Positions 1 to 6,733 of a stretch of DNA of 64,000 nucleotides are shown piece after piece (within the stretch, counting starts at the first letter, position 1; each line of letters begins with the position of its first letter). The notes below the pieces were generated by a model. The model did no database searches. It worked only from the letters and a program-made list of their open reading frames with translations, and was not told the origin of the DNA. The stretch spans positions 1 to 64,000 of the forward strand of contig CAKSIT010000003.1 in the NCBI GenBank assembly GCA_934462925.1, written 5' to 3'. Source of the DNA: an uncultured Oscillospiraceae bacterium (GTDB taxonomy: Bacteria > Bacillota > Clostridia > Oscillospirales > Ruminococcaceae). The translations under genes were made by a program, and so were the position numbers.

Positions 1-1
1 A

Positions 2-739
2 ACGGCGGGCGCTGCGGGAGTTGTAGCCGTTCCTGCGGGCGGTTCTGCGCCCGTGTACGGCGCGAACGGGCGCGTGTTCCTGCTCGGCACGGGGTCGGTG
101 CAGCTTATCGGCTCGGACTATTCCACGAACCCTTTTAAGACAGCCACATCTTCGGGCGGTTCAGGTGTGGACGAAGTCGCTAGAGCCGCTGTAAACGCGC
201 ACGCGGGCAACGCAGAGGTACACGTCACGGCTGCGGAAAAGTCCGCGTGGAACGGCAAGGCGAAGCTGTCGGACATACCGACGAGCCTGCCTGCGGACGG
301 CGGAAACGCAGATACTGTCGGCGGATTTTCCGCGGAAGATTTTGTACTTTCAGCGCACGACAATGCCTCGAATCAGATACAGATACCCGATAATGTGGAC
401 GTGCCGTTGTGGATCTCAGGCAATGCAAAGCTGTACACGCGATACTACTCGAATCAGTTCAACACGGGTCTCACAAATATTCCGGGCGGAGACTCCAATG
501 ACTGGGTTTGGTATTACACTGACGGCTTAAATATCATCGCCACCGCGAATATGAGTAAGAAAGTATGGATTTCTGCGGTGATAAATCAGGAGTTCCGCGG
601 CTGGACGCAGATAAATTCCACCGATGCGGATACCCTTGACGGCAAACACGCGAGCGAGTTTGTCATGCACTCGGCATATGACGAGCTTGCGGCGCGCGTG
701 GCGGCGCTCGAAGCCAAAACGCAAACGGAGGGTACATAA
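2..739 (+). CDS. Phage tail appendage / tail-fibre-like protein (5' end cut by window)
   Basis: The reading frame is open to the left edge, so the gene is partial; the first possible start inside the window is a GTG at 53. The visible part contains two copies of a motif typical of phage tail-fibre and appendage proteins: NADTVGGFSAEDF, and DADTLDGKHASEF near the end. The last ~20 residues (DELAARVAALEAK) form a short heptad-like helix, suggesting trimerisation. Its stop codon shares one base with the next start, and the genes that follow are a membrane/coiled-coil protein, holin and lysozyme, so this is the end of the structural module of a prophage. The call as a tail protein rests on the repeats and position; receptor-binding function is inferred. 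Confidence 0.72.
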   Translation, partial: TAGAAGVVAVPAGGSAPVYGANGRVFLLGTGSVQLIGSDYSTNPFKTATSSGGSGVDEVARAAVNAHAGNAEVHVTAAEKSAWNGKAKLSDIPTSLPADGGNADTVGGFSAEDFVLSAHDNASNQIQIPDNVDVPLWISGNAKLYTRYYSNQFNTGLTNIPGGDSNDWVWYYTDGLNIIATANMSKKVWISAVINQEFRGWTQINSTDADTLDGKHASEFVMHSAYDELAARVAALEAKTQTEGT

Positions 740-972
740 TGGACAGCAACATTATAGTGGCGATATTATCGCTCATAGGCACGCTTGGCGGGTCTTTGGG
801 CGGCATTTTGGTGAGCAGCAAGCTCACCGCGTACAGGCTGGAGCAGCTCGAAGCACGGGTCGCGGAGCATAACAATTTCGCCCGCAGAATGCCCGTCGTG
901 GAGGAACAAATTAAGGTCATCAATCATAGAATAGAGGACCTGGAACAGGAGGAAAGACACCATGAAAATTGA
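739..972 (+). CDS. Small phage membrane/coiled-coil protein of the lysis region
   Basis: A 77-residue protein. Residues ~5-28 form one hydrophobic, glycine-rich membrane segment, followed by a charged helix (residues ~30-75) with heptad spacing of Leu, Val and Ile. This one-TM plus coiled-coil layout, lying between a tail gene and a holin, is seen in XhlA-like and DUF7365-like phage proteins, which are thought to help holin or anchor at the membrane. The start overlaps the previous stop (TAATG), and the end overlaps the holin start by 11 bases, so the genes are translationally coupled. The specific role in lysis is inferred from position. Confidence 0.7.
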   Translation: MDSNIIVAILSLIGTLGGSLGGILVSSKLTAYRLEQLEARVAEHNNFARRMPVVEEQIKVINHRIEDLEQEERHHEN

Positions 973-1204
973 CTGGAAACGTAAGCTCACGAGCCGTAAA
1001 TGGTGGGTATCGGTCGCGGCGCTAATCTCGGGCTTGATTCTCGCGTTCGGCGGCGGTGACAAAACGGCGCAGACCGTAAGCGGCTGCATTATGGCGGGCG
1101 CTGCGGTGGTGGGGTACACCATTGGAGAGGGGCTTGCGGACGGCAAGAACGCGGGCGATTCCGCAGGAGATTCCCGCAGGGACGGTGACGAGAATGGCGA
1201 TTAA
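962..1204 (+). CDS. Phage holin, phi-LC3-like
   Basis: An 80-residue protein beginning MKIDWKRKLTSRKWWVS, the typical N-terminal signature of phi-LC3-family class II holins. Two hydrophobic segments (~17-30 and ~40-56) are separated by a short polar turn, and the C-terminal tail is highly charged (GDSRRDGDENGD). It would insert in the host membrane and release the endolysin. A GGAGG box at 948-952 precedes the ATG. The 3' end overlaps the lysozyme start by 11 bases, completing a compact holin-endolysin cassette. Confidence 0.85.
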   Translation: MKIDWKRKLTSRKWWVSVAALISGLILAFGGGDKTAQTVSGCIMAGAAVVGYTIGEGLADGKNAGDSAGDSRRDGDENGD

Positions 1205-1931
1205 GAATTTCGGCATAGACCTGTCCGCGCACAACGTCATAGACGACTACGACAGGCTTCTCGCGCACGACGAGGGCGGGCGCAGAATCAAGTTTGCGTT
1301 CCTGCGGCTCGGTTACAAGGGCAAGCGCGACGCGCTCGTGGACGCGCACTACGCGGGGCTTCACGGCAAAATACCGCTCGGGTTCTACGTGTATTCCTAC
1401 GCGCGAACGCCCGCAGAGGCTCGCAGCGAGGCGCTTTGGGCGCTCGGCGAGCTTGACGGCATGACCGCCGAGTTCCCGATAGTGTTTGACTACGAGGACG
1501 CGTCGGTTCTCACGCCAAAGCTAACGCGCGCGGAGTACACGGCGATTTGCAAAGCGTTCCTTGACGAGCTGCGTGCGGCGGGCTACTACGCCATGCTGTA
1601 CTGCAACCCCGCGTTCCTCGAGGGCTGCGCCGACAAGGACGAGCTGCTGAAGTACCCGCTGTGGCTTGCGCATTACGTCGAGGATGGCAGGCAGCGGCAG
1701 TACGGGCAGCGCGTGTGGCAGTTCGGCACGATTCGCCCCGAGGGCGCGCGCGGCGCGGTTGACGCGAACTTCGCCTACGAGCAGCTCGGGCGCGTTATCC
1801 GCGAGCAGGGTCTGAACTCGCCCGCAAAGGTCGTGCTTCGCGCGCAGAAAACTGTTACGGCAGGCGCTGCGGCTAAGCTTACAGAGGAACTGGAGGGGCG
1901 CGGGTTCAGGGTTTCGGCGAGGAAGGTTTGA
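1194..1931 (+). CDS. Prophage endolysin, GH25 (muramidase) family
   Basis: A 245-residue protein. Residues ~1-190 match the GH25 lysozyme fold: an early IDLSAHN motif near the N terminus (usually DxS/DVS in the family), a central FPIVFDYED strand carrying the acidic catalytic residues, and a late WQFG motif. The C-terminal ~45 residues (KVVLRAQKTVTAGAAAKL...) look like a small separate binding or SPOR-like segment. It should cleave the MurNAc-GlcNAc bond of peptidoglycan at the end of the lytic cycle. An upstream extension to 1122 is possible in frame, but the ATG at 1194 gives the family N terminus and sits inside the holin 3' end, as usual for lysis cassettes. Confidence 0.9.
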   Translation: MAIKNFGIDLSAHNVIDDYDRLLAHDEGGRRIKFAFLRLGYKGKRDALVDAHYAGLHGKIPLGFYVYSYARTPAEARSEALWALGELDGMTAEFPIVFDYEDASVLTPKLTRAEYTAICKAFLDELRAAGYYAMLYCNPAFLEGCADKDELLKYPLWLAHYVEDGRQRQYGQRVWQFGTIRPEGARGAVDANFAYEQLGRVIREQGLNSPAKVVLRAQKTVTAGAAAKLTEELEGRGFRVSARKV

Positions 1932-1939
1932 TATGGGTT

Positions 1940-1975
1940 GCCCCCGTTCTGCTTCGGCAGGGCGGGGGCGTTTTT
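1940..1975 (+). terminator. Rho-independent terminator after the lysis cassette
   Basis: GCCCCCG at 1940-1946 pairs with CGGGGGC at 1963-1969, with an inner CTGC-TTCG-GCAG hairpin, followed by five T at 1971-1975. It directly follows the endolysin stop. Confidence 0.85.
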
Positions 1976-2259
1976 CATATAGTAAACGGCTTAACGCCCT
2001 CAACCACGGTAAGCTGAAGCTGCTTCACATGGACAGGCGGCTTGTTTTTAAGGTGCTTGACGCGGCCCGGGGGCTTCATGTAGTATTCGAGCATTACGAC
2101 GTAGTTGTTCTCGTCCTGCTGCGTTACCTGCCAGTTCTTTATCGTGCAGCCCATAGCGAGCTTTTCGATGTACTTCATGTTGTGCCTTATCGCGCCGAAT
2201 GCGTCGTCGCCACATATAAAGTACTCTCTATCGTTGAAAGTCAAGCTGAATGTCTTCAT
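1975..2259 (-). CDS. Small prophage cargo protein of unknown function
   Basis: A 94-residue soluble basic protein on the opposite strand to the lysis genes. I do not recognise a family. The sequence starts MKTFSLTFNDREYFICGDDA and looks like a small alpha/beta domain: a beta-hairpin (residues ~2-15), a helix (~18-35), then beta strands around residues 40-62. A GGAGG box lies 5 bases before the ATG, and a consensus promoter (TTGACA, 17 bases, TATAAT) is found at 2306-2334. The gene is thus built to be expressed independently of the phage lytic genes, as a moron or lysogenic-conversion gene would be. Its low-GC promoter contrasts with the phage structural genes. Function is unknown; superinfection exclusion or defence is only a guess from position. 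Confidence 0.7.
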   Translation of the reverse strand: MKTFSLTFNDREYFICGDDAFGAIRHNMKYIEKLAMGCTIKNWQVTQQDENNYVVMLEYYMKPPGRVKHLKNKPPVHVKQLQLTVVEGVKPFTI

Positions 2260-2305
2260 TTTGCCTCCGTTGATATGTATTTTTTACATTGCTTTATGTA
2301 ATTAA

Positions 2306-2334
2306 ATTATACCACGGCGCAAGCTGTATGTCAA
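2306..2334 (-). promoter_or_regulatory. Consensus sigma-A promoter of the prophage cargo gene
   Basis: Read on the minus strand: TTGACA (2334-2329), a 17-base spacer, TATAAT (2311-2306). Both hexamers match the consensus perfectly, and the start codon lies 47 bases beyond the -10 box. Confidence 0.8.
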
Positions 2335-2392
2335 TGGGGTAAATTGCGATTTAACGGAATCTTAGCGGGGAAAGTAGTTTGCACAACAAATT

Positions 2393-2415
2393 TGACACCC
2401 ATGTTGACACCCATC
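2393..2415. repeat. 11-bp direct repeat near the prophage edge
   Basis: TTGACACCCAT occurs at 2393-2403 and again at 2405-2415, with one base between. It lies between the last prophage gene and the tRNA-Thr terminator. Tandem short repeats at prophage ends can be integrase arm sites, but the integrase and the other end are outside the window, so this is only a candidate. Confidence 0.4.
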
Positions 2416-2484
2416 CTTGCGAAAAAATACGAAAAAACACGGTAATTTGCGTATAAATCAAACTCGAGAGCTTATAAAAGGGAA

Positions 2485-2529
2485 CACCCGCCAAGCAGCT
2501 TACAGAGCCATTTGGCGGGTGCGTTTTTA
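2485..2529. terminator. Bidirectional terminator beside tRNA-Thr
   Basis: CACCCGCCAA (2485-2494) pairs with TTGGCGGGTG (2512-2521). In the plus direction it is followed by TTTTT (2524-2528). In the minus direction, downstream of the tRNA, the sequence reads TTCCCTTTTATAAG. It would end the tRNA transcript and shield it from prophage transcription. Confidence 0.75.
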
Positions 2530-2605
2530 TGGAGCTGGCGATGGGACTCGAACCCGCGACCTGCGCATTACGAATGCGCTGCTCTACCAACTGAGCTACG
2601 CCAGC
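2530..2605 (-). tRNA. tRNA-Thr (anticodon CGT)
   Basis: Read on the minus strand, the acceptor stem GCTGGCG (2605-2599) pairs with CGCCAGC. The D arm is GCTCAGTTGGTAGAGC, the anticodon loop TTCGTAA gives anticodon CGT (reads ACG threonine codons), the T arm is GCGGGTTCGAGTCCC, and CCA is encoded at 2532-2530. The 3' end faces the prophage lysis module, the usual geometry when a phage has integrated into the 3' end of a tRNA gene. Confidence 0.95.
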
Positions 2606-2633
2606 ATAAATTTGTTTGAGAGGAAGAAAACGC

Positions 2634-2662
2634 TTGCAAAATCTGCTGTGATGTGCTATACT
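2634..2662 (+). promoter_or_regulatory. Promoter upstream of the signal-peptidase-like gene
   Basis: TTGCAA (2634-2639), 17-base spacer, TATACT (2657-2662). It shows that the in-frame ATG at 2651 cannot be the start of the downstream gene. Confidence 0.6.
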
Positions 2663-2743
2663 TATAATAGGTCTTTAGCGACTTCATCTCAACGACTTAT
2701 TTATTATAAACTTTTTTTTCGGTTTTGTCAAGAGCAAAAAGGG

Positions 2744-4090
2744 GTGTTTTTTATAAATTCTCAAAAAATTTTTTTCAGGGGCTTCGGATATGCGGTGTGC
2801 GTGCTGCTTGTTGTGCTTTGCGGCGTGCTTGCGGCGGCTTCGTTTGCGTTCGGGGCGAGGGGTACGGTGGACGCTTTCGGGTTCAACATTTATATAGCGC
2901 AGACCGACGAGTTTGAGTCGGTGAGCGAGGGGAGCGCTGTTTTTGTTAAGCGCTGCGAGCCTTACGACATTGAGGAGGGCAACCTTATCCTCTATTATTC
3001 CAACGAGCTTACCCCCGCGCTCGGCTACACCGACGACGTGAGAATGGTAGACGGCGCTTACGTTATCACGGTATCCGACGGCAGCGGAAGCCATGAGATA
3101 CCGCGCGACGCGTTTGTTGGCAGGGCGGATTCGTCGAGCGCGTTTATAGGCGGGTTTATCCGCTTCGCAAGGACTCCTGCGGGTGTTCTCGTGATGGCGG
3201 TGCTTCCGTGCGCGGCGCTTGTGCTGTACGATATTATAAGAGCGCGCAGAGCGCAGCTCCCGCCGCCCGAGGTCGAGCCTGTCTACAAGAACGTTGACGA
3301 GGACAAGCCCACGTCCGTAACGGGCATTTCGGTAAAGCCCGACGGCAACGCGGAGTACTCCCGCAGGGCGAACGCCGCACCTGCCGCAGACAAAAGCGCG
3401 GCTGATAAGGTGCTGTTCACCTATGCGGGAAAGCAGCATTCGCCCGCGCCCAAAAAGCCCGACATAATCCCCCTTACCGACAGAACGGCAAGCCCCGAAG
3501 CGAAGCCAAAGGACGTGCCGATAAGGCTTACCGGGCCGACAGCGGGCGTTACAAACGCTGCGGGCGCTTCTAACGCTTCAAACGCCGCGAATAACACGCG
3601 CGCGCAGTCCGACAGGCTGCCCGTGTACCCCGAGAGAAAGCAGGAGAAAAAGCCCGCCGAGGCGTCGGCTTCAGTTGGGAAAACTCCGTCCTCTGTCGCT
3701 GCGCGCAGATACCTTGACAACGCGGCGCAGTCCGTGTCAACGGCTACCGCGGAGCTTCCGGAGCTTCCGAAGAAATCAAAGAGCGACTCGTTCTTTACCC
3801 AGTCAGACGTGCCGCAGATAGGCAGGCAGAAGCCCGCTAACCGCGCTCTAATCGACCTTGAGGACGCGCTGTCGTCCGCGCGGCACGAGGGCGAGGAGGC
3901 TTCGCGCCACGGTGAAACGCCGCGGCAGGAGCGTCCTGTGCGGCAGCGCGAGTATTCGGGCAAAAAAAGCGCCGCAATGATTGCGGGCATGAGCAGCGAG
4001 CTGTTCACCGATGACGACGATTCGCGCGACAGGGAGCGCTACGAGGTGGACGATATCCTCGCGGGGCTTGAAAAGCGCAGAAAGCAATGA
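2744..4090 (+). CDS. Degenerate signal-peptidase-like membrane protein with long disordered tail
   Basis: About 448 residues if started at the GTG at 2744; the start is uncertain (no ATG lies between the promoter and the first TM, and GTG 2795 is also possible). A TM segment at ~13-37 is followed by a beta-rich domain (residues ~40-130) whose order resembles SipW/S26 signal peptidase (VSEGSAVFVKR, EEGNLILYY, IPRDAFVGRAD). A second TM lies at ~146-165. The nucleophile region normally reading SGSMEP is QTDEFESV here, so the catalytic Ser appears lost. Residues ~170-448 are Ala/Pro/Lys-rich, low complexity and probably cytosolic. The stop overlaps the next gene by 4 bases, implying coupling to the ECF S component. 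Likely a scaffold or regulatory pseudo-enzyme; this is inference. Confidence 0.6.
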   Translation: MFFINSQKIFFRGFGYAVCVLLVVLCGVLAAASFAFGARGTVDAFGFNIYIAQTDEFESVSEGSAVFVKRCEPYDIEEGNLILYYSNELTPALGYTDDVRMVDGAYVITVSDGSGSHEIPRDAFVGRADSSSAFIGGFIRFARTPAGVLVMAVLPCAALVLYDIIRARRAQLPPPEVEPVYKNVDEDKPTSVTGISVKPDGNAEYSRRANAAPAADKSAADKVLFTYAGKQHSPAPKKPDIIPLTDRTASPEAKPKDVPIRLTGPTAGVTNAAGASNASNAANNTRAQSDRLPVYPERKQEKKPAEASASVGKTPSSVAARRYLDNAAQSVSTATAELPELPKKSKSDSFFTQSDVPQIGRQKPANRALIDLEDALSSARHEGEEASRHGETPRQERPVRQREYSGKKSAAMIAGMSSELFTDDDDSRDRERYEVDDILAGLEKRRKQ

Positions 4091-4767
4091 AAAGGGCGAT
4101 AAGCGCGGCGGCGCTCGGCGCGGTGCTGCTTGTAACGGCGCTTTCGGCGGCAGGCGGGGCGCTGCGGTGGGACATTGCCGCAGCGCTCATAGCGGTGCTG
4201 TGCTGCGTGCCGTTTTTCCTGTCGTTTGAAAAGCGCGCGCCGTCCGCAAGCGAGCTTGTGCTGTGCGCGGTAATGACGGCGTTTTCGGCGGCGGGGCGGT
4301 TTATTTTCGCGCCGCTTCCGTTCTTTAAGCCCGTGACGGCAATAACCGTCCTTACGGGAATGCTGCTTAGTCCGCAGGCGGGGTTCATGACGGGCGCGCT
4401 GTCTGCGGTCGTGTCCAATATATGGTTCGGGCAGGGTGCGTGGACGCCGTTCCAGATGTTAAGCTGGGGGCTTATAGGATACGCAGCAGGGCTTCTTAAC
4501 CGCAGGAAATGGCTCGAGAAGCCGCTTTTGCTGTGCGTGTTCGGCGTTGCGGCGGGGTGCTTTTACTCGCTTGTTATGGACGTGTGGACGACCCTTTCGG
4601 CGGACGGAGCGTTCACCCTTACAAGGTGGCTTGCGCTTTCGGCGGCGGCACTGCCCGTAACGGCGGTCTACTGCGTTTCAAACGTGATTTTCCTGCTTAT
4701 GCTGCGAAAGCCGCTCGCAAAGCGCATTGCAAGACTAAAGCAAAAGTACGGCGTTTTTGAGAACTAG
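4087..4767 (+). CDS. ECF transporter S component (substrate uncertain)
   Basis: A 226-residue, almost entirely hydrophobic protein with about six to seven TM helices. The pattern ELVLCAVMTAFSAAGRFIF, then GFMTGALSAVVSNIWFGQG and MLSWGLIGYAAGLL, is that of the substrate-binding S subunit of ECF vitamin importers; related proteins have been linked to cobalamin or other vitamin uptake. It would need a shared EcfA/EcfA'/EcfT module encoded elsewhere. ATGA overlap with the previous gene suggests one transcript. Substrate cannot be decided from the sequence. Confidence 0.75.
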   Translation: MKRAISAAALGAVLLVTALSAAGGALRWDIAAALIAVLCCVPFFLSFEKRAPSASELVLCAVMTAFSAAGRFIFAPLPFFKPVTAITVLTGMLLSPQAGFMTGALSAVVSNIWFGQGAWTPFQMLSWGLIGYAAGLLNRRKWLEKPLLLCVFGVAAGCFYSLVMDVWTTLSADGAFTLTRWLALSAAALPVTAVYCVSNVIFLLMLRKPLAKRIARLKQKYGVFEN

Positions 4768-4830
4768 GCGGACGATAAAGGCGCATTTCAATCTAAATAA
4801 AGCTATTTTAGTAACATCATACACAAGCAA

Positions 4831-5067
4831 AGCGGGGGCAAATTTGCCCCCGCTCAGCCTGTTGAAAAAGTCCATTTTGCCCGCGTATGCGGGCTTTGAA
4901 ATAACTTTTTTGCCTCGGGTTTCCCGAGGCAAAAAACACTTCTATCCGCACAAGTGTGCGGTTTGGCGGCAAGCCGTCAAACCGTGCGCGCAGTGCGGAT
5001 GTCCCGTCGGAAAACCCCCGTATGGGGGTTTTTCGACGGTCTCAGCGGGGGCAAATTTGCCCCCGCT
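4831..5067. repeat. 237-bp hairpin-rich intergenic element with inverted ends (MITE-like)
   Basis: The same perfect 24-bp palindrome (AGCGGGGGCAAA plus its complement) stands at both ends, 4831-4854 and 5044-5067. Next to it the ends are also imperfectly inverted (CAGCCTGTTGAAAAAG against TTTTTCGACGGTCTCAG). Inside are further perfect or near-perfect hairpins: 4879-4894, 4906-4936 (14-bp stem), 4946-4961, 4962-4980 and 5004-5039 (CCGTCGG...CGACGG, 16-bp arms with two mismatches). No coding potential fits across it. It fills the whole gap between two convergent genes, and some hairpins followed by T runs could also terminate transcription. Confidence 0.75.
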
Positions 5068-5091
5068 ATACTTACTATTATGCCATGCGTT

Positions 5092-5802
5092 TTACTTAGC
5101 AAGCATAAGCGCGTAATCAACGGCTTCGTCAAGCGTACCCTGCGGAAACGCCGAGATGTCCTCGCCCTGCGGGTTTTCGAGAAACTCCGGGACAAGGAAC
5201 GCCTGCATTCCCGCCGCCTGCGCTGCCTTTATGTCCTCGGGAACGCTGTTGCCTATCATAAGCGCGTTTTGCGGCTCAACGCCGAGCTTCGCAAGAACCT
5301 CCGCGAAATACGCGGGATTCGGCTTGCAGCAGGTGCTGTTGTCGTAGGTCGTTATAAGCTCAAAATCGTCCTCGGACAGCCCCACCCACCTCATGCGGGT
5401 TTTTACGCCGTCGGGCGGGAAAACGGGGTTAGTCGCAAGCACAACGCGCAGTCCCGCAGCCTTAAGCCGCTTTATGAGCGGCGCGCGGTCTGGCGCGTAT
5501 TTAAGGCAGGCGCGAACCTTGTCGAACTCCCCCGTATAGAAGCTGTCGCACATGGACTTTGCGTCGGGCTTGCCCGTGGTAAGCTCGCGGAACGTCTGCC
5601 AGAACGCCTCGCAGTTGGTGCGCGTGCCGTCGTTTCTCACCATAGCGTCCATGCCGCGCCATACGGCGTTAAACACCTCTTTAGGCTCGTAGCCCAGCGG
5701 TGCGAGCGCCTTGCTGAGATATGAGAAATAGAGCTTTATAAAGTCATCCTGCTCAAACGGAATGAGCGTTCCGTCAAGGTCTGTCAGTACTGTCGTTATC
5801 AT
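5092..5802 (-). CDS. HAD-superfamily hydrolase
   Basis: 236 residues from the ATG at 5802, which follows an AGAGGTG ribosome site; a longer 254-residue version lacks support. HAD motif I is DLDGTL at residues ~8-13, motif II is the T of LATNPV, the motif III lysine is in CCKPNPAYF, and motif IV is MIGNSVPEDIKAA. The cap is the C1 helical type. The family removes phosphate from small metabolites; the substrate is unknown. The 5' end overlaps the exonuclease gene by 29 bases, so both are co-transcribed leftward. Confidence 0.85.
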   Translation of the reverse strand: MITTVLTDLDGTLIPFEQDDFIKLYFSYLSKALAPLGYEPKEVFNAVWRGMDAMVRNDGTRTNCEAFWQTFRELTTGKPDAKSMCDSFYTGEFDKVRACLKYAPDRAPLIKRLKAAGLRVVLATNPVFPPDGVKTRMRWVGLSEDDFELITTYDNSTCCKPNPAYFAEVLAKLGVEPQNALMIGNSVPEDIKAAQAAGMQAFLVPEFLENPQGEDISAFPQGTLDEAVDYALMLAK

Positions 5803-6724
5803 CTTGCACCTCTTTGTGTTCGTGCTTTTTCTTACGTGCCGCAAGCTGCTTTTCAAGCTTTTTTTCGTAGCTTTCCAGAGCTTGGTCGTCTGCGGCGTAA
5901 AGCGTGCGGGTCATGGTCCAGTCGTCGTCGGAAAGCTTGCGGCTGGCTATTTTTACGAGAAAATCCCCGTGCGCGGGGCAGCGCGCTATCGTTGTGCGCT
6001 TTCCGCCGCCGTAAATCAGCCACTCGCGGGTTTCAAGCGCGTTTTCGCAAGACGGGCAGGAGAACACGCGAATGCGCTTGTCGTCAAGCATTCTGCGGCA
6101 GCTTTTAACGTTTGTGATAACGTCCTTGCGAAGCGCCGTGCGTATATTCGCCGAAAGCGCGGGGTAGTCGCGCAGCCCCTCGTCCATGTTAAGCTTTCTG
6201 CACACCTCGTAAGTGAACCACGCGTCGTTGAGCGCGTCGTGCGCCTGTGCGTCCACGGGGATTTCAAGGCGCTCCATAGCGTCCGCAAGCGACCATTGTA
6301 TGCGCTCCGCGTCCACCTGCTTGTTGAATATAAGCTGGAGATTGATGTAATCCGCGCCGAAGTCGGTCTTTAAGCCATGCAGCTCAAGGTTCTCCGCAAG
6401 CATACTTATGTCGTCAAAGCCCCATGTCACAAAGCGAAAGTCCTCGCCGCACCATTCCTTAAAGCGCTTAAATGCCTGCGGGAAGCTCTCGCCGCATTTT
6501 AGCGCGGAGTTGGTTATGCCCGTTATCTTTTCCACGTGGCGGTTCATTACCTTATAATACATAGGGCGCACGGCGATACGGGTTTTGTCGATAAGCTCGA
6601 AGCGCTCGTTGGTTTTCACCGCGCCTATCTGTATTATTTCGCCGCGCAGCGTAAGGGGCGTGTGGACCATCTTTTCGCGCGAGAGCGCTTGATTCCACTC
6701 CATGTCGAGAATAATGTAATTCAT
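5774..6724 (-). CDS. DEDDh 3'-5' exonuclease (KapD/RNase T-like)
   Basis: 316 residues. Exo I is DMEWNQ (D7, E9), Exo II is in VTWGFDDISML (D104), and Exo III is QAHDALNDAWFTYEV (H, D), i.e. the DEDDh catalytic set. The C-terminal ~100 residues carry a CPSC...CPAHGD cysteine cluster (possible zinc site) and a basic Lys-rich helix at the end. It likely trims RNA or DNA 3' ends. Eight bases separate it from the ABC-F gene upstream, and AAGGA precedes the start. RNA versus DNA substrate is not decided. Confidence 0.85.
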   Translation of the reverse strand: MNYIILDMEWNQALSREKMVHTPLTLRGEIIQIGAVKTNERFELIDKTRIAVRPMYYKVMNRHVEKITGITNSALKCGESFPQAFKRFKEWCGEDFRFVTWGFDDISMLAENLELHGLKTDFGADYINLQLIFNKQVDAERIQWSLADAMERLEIPVDAQAHDALNDAWFTYEVCRKLNMDEGLRDYPALSANIRTALRKDVITNVKSCRRMLDDKRIRVFSCPSCENALETREWLIYGGGKRTTIARCPAHGDFLVKIASRKLSDDDWTMTRTLYAADDQALESYEKKLEKQLAARKKKHEHKEVQDDNDSTDRP

Positions 6725-6733
6725 AGCCCGTCC

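Noticed and set aside
2351..2590. Minus-strand reading frame of 79 codons crossing the tRNA-Thr gene
   Set aside because: Its first third is the tRNA and its terminator; the apparent protein is the usual tRNA artefact.
4757..5724. Plus-strand frames running through the hairpin element and opposite the HAD gene
   Set aside because: They translate palindromic repeats and the antisense of a clear HAD hydrolase; no ribosome site and no family.
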